The translations under genes and the position numbers were made by a program. The notes below the pieces were generated by a model. That model made no database searches. It saw only the letters and a list, made by a program, of their open reading frames with translations, and was not told where the DNA came from. A DNA stretch of 39,864 nt from Snodgrassella sp. CFCC 13594 (GTDB lineage Bacteria > Pseudomonadota > Gammaproteobacteria > Burkholderiales > Neisseriaceae): positions 1 through 39,864 of the forward strand of contig NZ_LQXR01000018.1 in assembly GCF_001590725.1 (NCBI RefSeq), read 5' to 3'. Each line of letters begins with the position of its first letter. Within the stretch, counting starts at the first letter, position 1. Shown in pieces: positions 34,904 to 39,864 of the stretch.

Positions 34904-35320
34904 GGTCTCTATTTCGGTTGTTGGCGCAGCCATTCTATTGGCCACGCCCATTCAATCAATGGCCTATTGTACCAGCAGGCTGCCTGAAAAAAACGAATAC
35001 TCGGCAAGGCAGAAACCAGATTCAGCCGCATTCATCGCCGCAGCGGCGCAACAGCCAAATGAAATGCTAGACCATCGGCCCTTGCTGCGTCATCGGAGTT
35101 CATTTTGCCCATTATCGGCAATGCCAAAGCAAGGGATGATTGAGACTAAGAAGGCGGCGGCCTTGTGCTCGCAAGGGTTGTTATGCATCATGCATGAAAG
35201 GTTAAAAAGTGACTATTTTTGTCAGTTTTTTCCGTTATGGATTATGTTTGAATGGGCGAGGTGGCGCTGAATTCTATTTATCTATCTGATAAATAATAAA
35301 TTAATGTAATAAAAGTAGAT
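34904..35320. other. Intergenic region upstream of the pilin promoter
   Basis: No gene is recognised; the open frame 34902-35270 on the plus strand begins opposite the uup start and has no domain. A DUS is at 34977-34988. The AT-rich part at 35270-35320 directly before the -24/-12 element is where enhancer sites for a PilR-type activator would be expected, but no binding site can be named. Confidence 0.5.
34977..34988 (+). repeat. DUS upstream of uup
   Basis: AGGCTGCCTGAA, unpaired. Confidence 0.85.
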
Positions 35321-35336
35321 TGGCATGCCTGCTGCT
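35321..35336 (+). promoter_or_regulatory. Candidate sigma54 (-24/-12) promoter of the first island pilin
   Basis: TGGCATGCCTGCTGCT: GG and GC are separated by exactly 10 nt, and TGGCA matches the -24 box. Transcription would start near 35347, leaving a leader of about 67 nt that contains TTGGCC-TCT-GGCCAA. RpoN-dependent pilin promoters are established in Pseudomonas and Kingella. Confidence 0.7.
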
Positions 35337-35413
35337 CACTATTTCTCATCCGGCTATGCCGAAACCTTTGGCCTCTGGCCAACCATGAAACGTTCCTTAT
35401 TTGGAGATAAAGC

Positions 35414-35911
35414 ATGAAATCATTGCAAAAAGGTTTTACCTTAATCGAATTGATGATCGTAATCGCGATTATCGGTATTTTGGCTGCCATCGCATTGCCG
35501 ATGTACCAAAACTACATCGCCAAATCACAAGTTAGCCGTGTGATGTCTGAATCTGGTTCTTTAAAAACTGCTGTAGAAACGTGTGTGTTGGATGGTAAAA
35601 CAACAGTAGGCCAAAGCGCATGTGTAATTGGTGCTACCGGTTCTAATTTATTGACTGGCGCTGTGCAAGACGGTGGTACTGCTGCGCCAACCGGTACTGG
35701 TGTGCCTCAAGTATCTTTGCCTACGAGTGCTACTGCTTCTGGCACTATTGTTGCTACCTTTGGTAATAATGCTGCTACTGCACTGAAAACCAAAACTTTG
35801 ACTTGGACGCGTGATGCTAGCGGTGCTTGGACTTGTGCTACTACCGTTGATGCCAAATATGCACCAGCTGGTTGTACTCCTGCTGCTGCCTCTACTAGCA
35901 CCGGTAATTAA
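35414..35911 (+). CDS. pilE: Type IV pilin (major pilin candidate)
   Basis: A 165-aa class IVa prepilin. The six-residue basic leader plus Gly7 (MKSLQKG) is followed by [20 protein letters not shown] with Glu at +5, so PilD would cleave and N-methylate at Phe8. The helix continues [20 protein letters not shown]. The globular part is rich in Thr, Ala and Gly. Four Cys (residues 57, 68, 138 and 151 approximately) could form two disulfides, including a C-terminal loop near [16 protein letters not shown]. The Ser/Thr-rich end (AAASTSTGN) is a possible glycosylation tail. GGAG lies 9 nt upstream. A strong terminator follows, so it is made as a monocistronic message. Major-pilin status is inferred from promoter and terminator. 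Confidence 0.9.
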   Translation: MKSLQKGFTLIELMIVIAIIGILAAIALPMYQNYIAKSQVSRVMSESGSLKTAVETCVLDGKTTVGQSACVIGATGSNLLTGAVQDGGTAAPTGTGVPQVSLPTSATASGTIVATFGNNAATALKTKTLTWTRDASGAWTCATTVDAKYAPAGCTPAAASTSTGN

Positions 35912-35934
35912 TACGAAGTACTGATGAGTTGCTA

Positions 35935-35967
35935 GAAAAAAGCTACTGTTAAGTAGCTTTTTTTTTG
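35935..35967 (+). terminator. Terminator of the first island pilin
   Basis: AGCTAC and GTAGCT pair around a 6-nt loop, extended by A- and T-runs (nine T). It lies 25 nt past the pilin stop. Confidence 0.9.
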
Positions 35968-36024
35968 ATTAGAATTTATTAGGGTACTTCTGTTGCTTGG
36001 CCTTGATGCAAATGAAATGGATGG

Positions 36025-37209
36025 ATGATGAACAATATAGCCTTGGGCTTGGGCCAGGTTGGTTGTTATGTATTGGCACTGCTGGGCTGGAGGTGGCTGG
36101 GTATATCAAGCTGGCTGGGCATCGAATCAGCGGATTGGATTATCCTCACTTATGTTTTACTGGGATATATTTATCTATTATGGGCATTTAAAATACGGCC
36201 GATATTTTCGATGGCGTTATGGAACAGCGGTGAATGGTGGATAGTATCGGCACTACCCAATTTGGTATACGCCAGTGTGCTACTACTGATTTCCATTTTG
36301 TGGTCGACCATAAGTGAAGCTTTGGGCGCGACTTACGGTGGCTATGGATTTAAGTGTCTTTTTATGATGCCGATCATCTTGGGTTTTGTGTTGTTACACA
36401 GTTTTTTATGTTTTAAGCATGGATTGGTGCACAGTAAAACAGATGAATATGGTGCTCTAATTCTCGGTCGTGGCCCACGCAGTGGGACTGGTGATTTCCT
36501 ACGAATGCTGGCATTGAAAGCCTTTTTCTTGCCGTTTATGTATTTTATTATTTACAACATTACTGGTATTTTGCTGCAACTGACTTGGCCGAAAAATTTA
36601 GCACAATGGGCCATGCTGGCATTTTATGGTGGTGTTATGTTGGATGTGGTGGTGGGCTTTATCGGCTACGTGTTTACTACGCGTCTTTTTGATAATGAAA
36701 TTTTGGATGTCGAGCCAGATTGGCGGGGTTGGGTATTTTGCCTGATTTGTTACCCGCCATTTGTGCAAATCATCAAATACATACAGCAGCATACTGTACT
36801 AACTGCCGATAATTGGGCCAATGGCTCTGGTTGGGTGTATACAACGTGGTTGATTTTATTATCTTTATCATGGGTGATATATTGGTGGTCAACTCTAGTG
36901 TTTGGTATACGTTTTTCCAATTTGAGTTGGCGTGGATTAGTTGATCATGGTCCTTACGCATTTTGCCGCCATCCTGCTTATTTATCAAAAAATATTTATT
37001 GGTGGCTGTGCTTGTTGCCATTGCTGCCGCATCAGTCCATTTGGATGGCAATAGCGATGGTGTTGGGGCTAATGTGTGTAAGCCTGATTTATTACGGTCG
37101 GGCCTGCTCCGAATCCCGGCATTTAAGCCGCTTTGCTGAATATCAAAATTATTCTTGTTTGATTCACCACCGGCATGATTACCTGTTCAAACGACTAAGG
37201 TTACGTTGA
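36025..37209 (+). CDS. Polytopic membrane protein with ICMT-like methyltransferase domain
   Basis: 394 aa, strongly hydrophobic, with about nine predicted membrane helices (for example 37-57, 75-96, 111-130, 163-184, 272-296 and 335-358). The last third resembles isoprenylcysteine carboxyl methyltransferase/PEMT-like enzymes: LSWRGLVDHGPYAFCRHPAY (301-319), a hydrophobic hairpin, then ESRHLSRFAEYQNY (363-376), the usual RHP-Y and E-x-x-H-L positions for SAM binding in that fold. The first two-thirds match nothing I recognise. The gene starts 58 nt after the pilin terminator and its stop overlaps the next start (TGATG). Methylation of a lipid, quinone, glycan carrier or pilin are all open; bacteria have no known prenylated pilin. 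The domain call is moderately sure, the substrate unknown. Confidence 0.7.
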   Translation: MMNNIALGLGQVGCYVLALLGWRWLGISSWLGIESADWIILTYVLLGYIYLLWAFKIRPIFSMALWNSGEWWIVSALPNLVYASVLLLISILWSTISEALGATYGGYGFKCLFMMPIILGFVLLHSFLCFKHGLVHSKTDEYGALILGRGPRSGTGDFLRMLALKAFFLPFMYFIIYNITGILLQLTWPKNLAQWAMLAFYGGVMLDVVVGFIGYVFTTRLFDNEILDVEPDWRGWVFCLICYPPFVQIIKYIQQHTVLTADNWANGSGWVYTTWLILLSLSWVIYWWSTLVFGIRFSNLSWRGLVDHGPYAFCRHPAYLSKNIYWWLCLLPLLPHQSIWMAIAMVLGLMCVSLIYYGRACSESRHLSRFAEYQNYSCLIHHRHDYLFKRLRLR

Positions 37210-38375
37210 TGCGTACCTTGAAAAAGCAGCGTCAATCTTTGCGAGTGTTATCCAGTCTGCTGTTGGTGTTGGTGTACATAGGTTTTTATTTTGATTGGCT
37301 CAATGTGAAATTTTTGGCCATTTGGGCCAATACCCAATTCGCTCCGGTTACCTGCTCCAAAGGAGTTTCAGCTGGAGTGAAAAAATGGTTTGTGGATTCT
37401 GTGCAATCAGTGCATGCAACGGCAGCTCAGTGGGCAGAACTGAAACAAGGGCAGCTACATGCATGCCAATACGGCTGGGAATATTGGCCATACATATCCC
37501 CTCCAGTGAATAATGATAGTATTTTTGCCTATGCGTCACTTACCAAATTAATCACTGCGGAACTGATTTTCCAGCAAATTAGGATGCAGCAATTATCGTT
37601 AAATGATCCAGTAGCAAACCGTTTGCTAACTCAAAAAGTAAGGATGGGCAATTGGGTAGATAACAGGGCCAAGGCTATTACGATTGGCGATTTATTGAGT
37701 CATCGAATGGGTGTGGATCGAACCATCCAAGGTGATGTAATGGCCGCGCCAAATAGCTGGTGCCCAGATCATTTGCTTGCACTTGCTTCTTTACAACTCA
37801 ACAGTAACGCTGGTCAGCGCTTTGCATACAGCAATTTAGGGTATTGCCTGTTGGGATCAGTGTTGACAGTTTCAACCAAACAATCAGTTGAACATTTGAT
37901 GACATCTGGCCCTTATTCACAAAGCTCATTTGTTTTTTTGTGGCAAGCTCAAAGCCATGACGCGATCAATTGGGTCATATACCCTTTCGGAAGGTCTAAT
38001 ACAAATGATGATTTGCGTGTTTGGCACAATGCGACAGCTTCTGGCAGTTTAAAAGGAAGCGCAAAAAGCTTGCTACTCGCACTAGATAATGCATCGAGAC
38101 AATCAGCACCAAATATTTTCAGCTCATTTTCTGAGCGCCAAATTCGCTGTGGGCTCGACAATCTGCGTGGATGCCATGGCTTGGCCATGTATGAGTTTTC
38201 TAGTAAAAATGACCAATATTTTTGGAAGGATGGCAGTTTACCCGAGACAACTGCCGTTACCCTCATTCGACCTCGCCATCAGGAATTAATGGTTTTCCTA
38301 GCCAATGGTGGCGCTATCAATGCAAGCAAAGTAAGAAATGAAAAGATTGTTCGGGATTATCTTCAAGCCAATTAA
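37209..38375 (+). CDS. Membrane-anchored serine hydrolase, beta-lactamase / class C-like fold
   Basis: 388 aa. One N-terminal signal anchor (about 11-28, [18 protein letters not shown]) puts the catalytic domain in the periplasm. The active-site set of beta-lactamase-fold hydrolases is present: SLTK (Ser110 to Lys113), the [10 protein letters not shown] block (159-168), YSN (207-209, the YxN element) and KDG (340-342) in the place of KTG/HxG. Homologues include DD-peptidases, esterases and D-aminopeptidases. Its ATG overlaps the stop of the ICMT-like gene, so the two are co-translated. Its 3' end overlaps the converging pilin gene by 3 nt. Peptidoglycan remodelling at the pilus or hydrolysis of an acylated pilus component are possible roles; none is shown. 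The sequence is slightly richer in AT than its housekeeping neighbours. Confidence 0.8.
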   Translation: MRTLKKQRQSLRVLSSLLLVLVYIGFYFDWLNVKFLAIWANTQFAPVTCSKGVSAGVKKWFVDSVQSVHATAAQWAELKQGQLHACQYGWEYWPYISPPVNNDSIFAYASLTKLITAELIFQQIRMQQLSLNDPVANRLLTQKVRMGNWVDNRAKAITIGDLLSHRMGVDRTIQGDVMAAPNSWCPDHLLALASLQLNSNAGQRFAYSNLGYCLLGSVLTVSTKQSVEHLMTSGPYSQSSFVFLWQAQSHDAINWVIYPFGRSNTNDDLRVWHNATASGSLKGSAKSLLLALDNASRQSAPNIFSSFSERQIRCGLDNLRGCHGLAMYEFSSKNDQYFWKDGSLPETTAVTLIRPRHQELMVFLANGGAINASKVRNEKIVRDYLQAN

Positions 38376-38857
38376 TTAACGGTGCAACTATTGACGGCGA
38401 ACATTGTTTGATTGGCGGCATTGGCCGGGGGTGTGATGGCGCAAGTCCAAGCGCCAGCGCCAGAGCGATTAAGCTGGATGGTGGTACCTTGGATGGCGGT
38501 ACTGGCGTTTTTACCCAAGGTCACGGCAATGGCTTCAAATTGATCGTTGTTTTGGATGATTTGAGCGCCGCTAAACATATTTGAGCTGGGGTTGCTGCCA
38601 TTGAGCCCGGCAAATTCAACCAAGGTGATGCCTTTTTTTGTGTTGTCTTGCGCTGGATCCAGTGTGGGCATGTTGCCGTTGGCCAATATGGTTTCGATGG
38701 CAGTGGTGGTGGAGCGAACTTCATAAAATGCGCGCGTGAGTTGTGTTTTGGCAACATAGTTTTGATAAAGCGGCAATGCAATGGCAGCCAAGACGCCAAT
38801 AATGGCGATGACAATCATCAATTCAATTAACGTAAAGCCTTGGTTTGATTTTTTCAT
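38372..38857 (-). CDS. Second type IV pilin of the island
   Basis: A 161-aa prepilin: leader MKKSNQG, then [20 protein letters not shown] with Glu at +5. The helix [21 protein letters not shown] is close to that of the first island pilin, but the globular domain is different ([31 protein letters not shown]). It has a single C-terminal disulfide loop (WTC to NSC). It could be an alternative major pilin or a minor pilin. The gene faces the serine hydrolase gene, the two stop codons sharing TTAA (overlap 38373-38374), and no terminator separates them. It has its own near-consensus sigma54 promoter and a weak ribosome site. Confidence 0.9.
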   Translation of the reverse strand: MKKSNQGFTLIELMIVIAIIGVLAAIALPLYQNYVAKTQLTRAFYEVRSTTTAIETILANGNMPTLDPAQDNTKKGITLVEFAGLNGSNPSSNMFSGAQIIQNNDQFEAIAVTLGKNASTAIQGTTIQLNRSGAGAWTCAITPPANAANQTMFAVNSCTVN

Positions 38858-38901
38858 GGGGCGGTCAGCATCACTGATTAATACAAGTATGAATGAATAA
38901 G

Positions 38902-38917
38902 AGCAAGCGCTGTGCCA
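38902..38917 (-). promoter_or_regulatory. sigma54 (-24/-12) promoter of the second island pilin
   Basis: On the minus strand TGGCACAGCGCTTGCT is an almost perfect TGGCACR-N4-TTGCT element. The predicted start is near 38891, 34 nt before the pilin ATG. Confidence 0.85.
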
Positions 38918-38935
38918 ATGCTCTGAAGATGAGGT

Positions 38936-38963
38936 AGGCTGCCTGAAAGGCTTCAGGTAGCCT
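38936..38963. repeat. Imperfect inverted DUS pair
   Basis: AGGCTGCCTGAA (38936-38947) and TTCAGGTAGCCT (38952-38963) form a stem with one mismatch and a 4-nt loop. It lies between divergent genes, upstream of the pilin -24/-12 promoter, so it is not a terminator for either. Confidence 0.75.
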
Positions 38964-39065
38964 GTTTGATTTCTGCAATGGCATTGCCATCAGGTGAAAA
39001 GTGTTGCTGATAACGTGCTAACATATTGATCGGTTTATTGGGTATGTCTATGCAAAAAGGAGTGA

Positions 39066-39821
39066 ATGATGGCGGTGTTGATTACGGGGGCCTCGGCTGG
39101 GTTTGGGGCGGCAATGTGTCGCGCGTTTGTGAACGCTGGATTCTCTGTAATAGGTGCGGCGCGGCGTTTGGAGAAGCTAGAGGATTTACACCACGAATTG
39201 GGGGCGTCTTTTTTTCCTTTATCCATGGATGTGGCCGATAAGCGCAGTGTGGATGTTGCACTGGCTTCTTTGCCCGGTGATTGGGCGCAGATTGATGGTT
39301 TGATCAACAATGCCGGCTTGGCACTGGGTTTGGCGCCAGCCCAAGAAGCCGAATTTGCGGATTGGGAAACCATGATACACACCAATATTTTGGGTTTGAC
39401 CTATCTCACGCGGCAGATTCTGCCGCAAATGGTGGCGCGCAACGCAGGCTACATTATCAATCTGGGTTCTACTGCGGGCGCTTGGCCTTATAAAGGCGGC
39501 AATGTCTATGGTGCTACCAAGGCTTTTGTGCAGCAGTTTAGTTTGAATTTGCGCACCGACTTGGCAGGTACAAGAGTGCGTGTGAGCCTGATTGCGCCTG
39601 GATTATGTGGGGAAACGGAATTTTCCAATGTACGCTTTAAAGGCAATGACGCTCAGGCAGCGGCAGTGTATGCGGATACAGTGTATTTAACGCCGGAAGA
39701 CATCGCCAATACAGCTTTGTGGTTGTATCAAACGCCGCCACACATGAATGTGAATACCATCGAAATGATGCCCATATCGCAAACGTTTGGTGGCTTGAGT
39801 GTGACGCATGCTCAGGACTGA
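39066..39821 (+). CDS. Short-chain dehydrogenase/reductase, YdfG-like
   Basis: A 251-aa classical SDR. The N-terminal NADP-binding pattern is LITGASAGFGAAMCRAF (TGxxxGxG), with the adenine-ring motif NNAG in LINNAGLALGLAPA. The catalytic Ser is in INLGSTAGAWPY and Tyr-x-x-x-Lys is VYGATKAFV. Wording near LAPAQEAEFADWETMIHTN resembles E. coli YdfG, an NADP-dependent 3-hydroxy acid dehydrogenase that also reduces malonic semialdehyde; the exact substrate is inferred. AAGGAG precedes two adjacent ATGs (39066, 39069). The next gene overlaps its stop codon. Confidence 0.9.
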   Translation: MMAVLITGASAGFGAAMCRAFVNAGFSVIGAARRLEKLEDLHHELGASFFPLSMDVADKRSVDVALASLPGDWAQIDGLINNAGLALGLAPAQEAEFADWETMIHTNILGLTYLTRQILPQMVARNAGYIINLGSTAGAWPYKGGNVYGATKAFVQQFSLNLRTDLAGTRVRVSLIAPGLCGETEFSNVRFKGNDAQAAAVYADTVYLTPEDIANTALWLYQTPPHMNVNTIEMMPISQTFGGLSVTHAQD

Positions 39822-39864
39822 TGACATGGAAACAATGGAGTCCATACCTGCGTTGCACTCTCAG
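39821..39864 (+). CDS. Start of a coupled downstream gene (cut by window edge)
   Basis: ATG at 39821 overlaps the SDR stop (TGATG). The visible frame reads MTWKQWSPYLRCTL and then leaves the window. The overlap suggests co-translation with the SDR. It is too short to identify. Confidence 0.4.
   Translation, partial: MTWKQWSPYLRCTL

Noticed and set aside
34902..35270. 122-codon plus-strand frame upstream of the pilin
   Set aside because: Begins opposite the uup start, no domain, no ribosome site.
1..39864. CRISPR array, insertion sequence or prophage
   Set aside because: No regularly spaced repeats, transposase, integrase or phage structural gene was seen. The dispersed 12-mers are uptake sequences.

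Overview
The window is a chromosomal segment from a Neisseriaceae bacterium. The main evidence is a 12-bp DNA-uptake-type word, AGGCTGCCTGAA (reverse TTCAGGCAGCCT), present about 20 times, often as inverted pairs inside terminators. This matches the uptake-sequence dialect known from the Simonsiella/Alysiella side of the family rather than the GCCGTCTGAA form of Neisseria proper. Gene content agrees: PilC/PilY1, several type IV pilins, an ESPR-type autotransporter, a MetN without a C-terminal sensor domain, NsrR and an NlaA-type acyltransferase. No species is claimed.

Layout. 1-2130: 5' part of a large autotransporter (minus strand) and a diverged 257-bp tandem duplication of its promoter and start, leaving a 12-codon ESPR stub. 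2138-7405: tRNA-Ser(GCT), a RhlE-like helicase, recA and recG. 7685-12026: a pilC/pilY1-type adhesin gene broken by an in-frame amber codon and carrying a G8 tract, convergent with a minor pilin. 12228-15139: a DUF2288 gene and the methionine importer metNIQ, with a leader that folds like a SAM-II riboswitch followed by a terminator. 15210-17766: a hemolysin III-type membrane protein, a lone integron-type gene cassette with a C39-like cysteine peptidase between two attC-like sites, and an OmpA-domain protein. 18024-22907: a glyQ-glyS-hypothetical-gmhB-plsC run in which glyS has an apparent 1-nt deletion. 22961-34903: housekeeping and stress genes (YgjP-like protease, nadE, DUF971, ubiE, pepD, a frameshifted EEP phosphohydrolase, a YfbK-like vWA lipoprotein, glutathione peroxidase, LD-carboxypeptidase, nsrR, uup). 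35321-38917: a pilin island with two pilin genes, each behind a sigma54-type -24/-12 promoter, bracketing a translationally coupled pair that encodes an ICMT-like membrane methyltransferase and a membrane-anchored beta-lactamase-fold serine hydrolase. 39066-39864: a short-chain dehydrogenase and the start of a further gene.

How the parts fit. Three pilin-like genes (11619-12026, 35414-35911, 38372-38857) have -24/-12 elements upstream, which suggests a shared RpoN-dependent pilin regulon. The island at 36025-38375 is the best candidate for an uncharacterised system, because two membrane enzymes of unknown substrate sit between two pilin genes. The metNIQ leader would tie methionine import to the SAM level. 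Three genes look broken (pilC, glyS, EEP). A glyS break would normally be lethal, so a base-level sequence error must be excluded there first.
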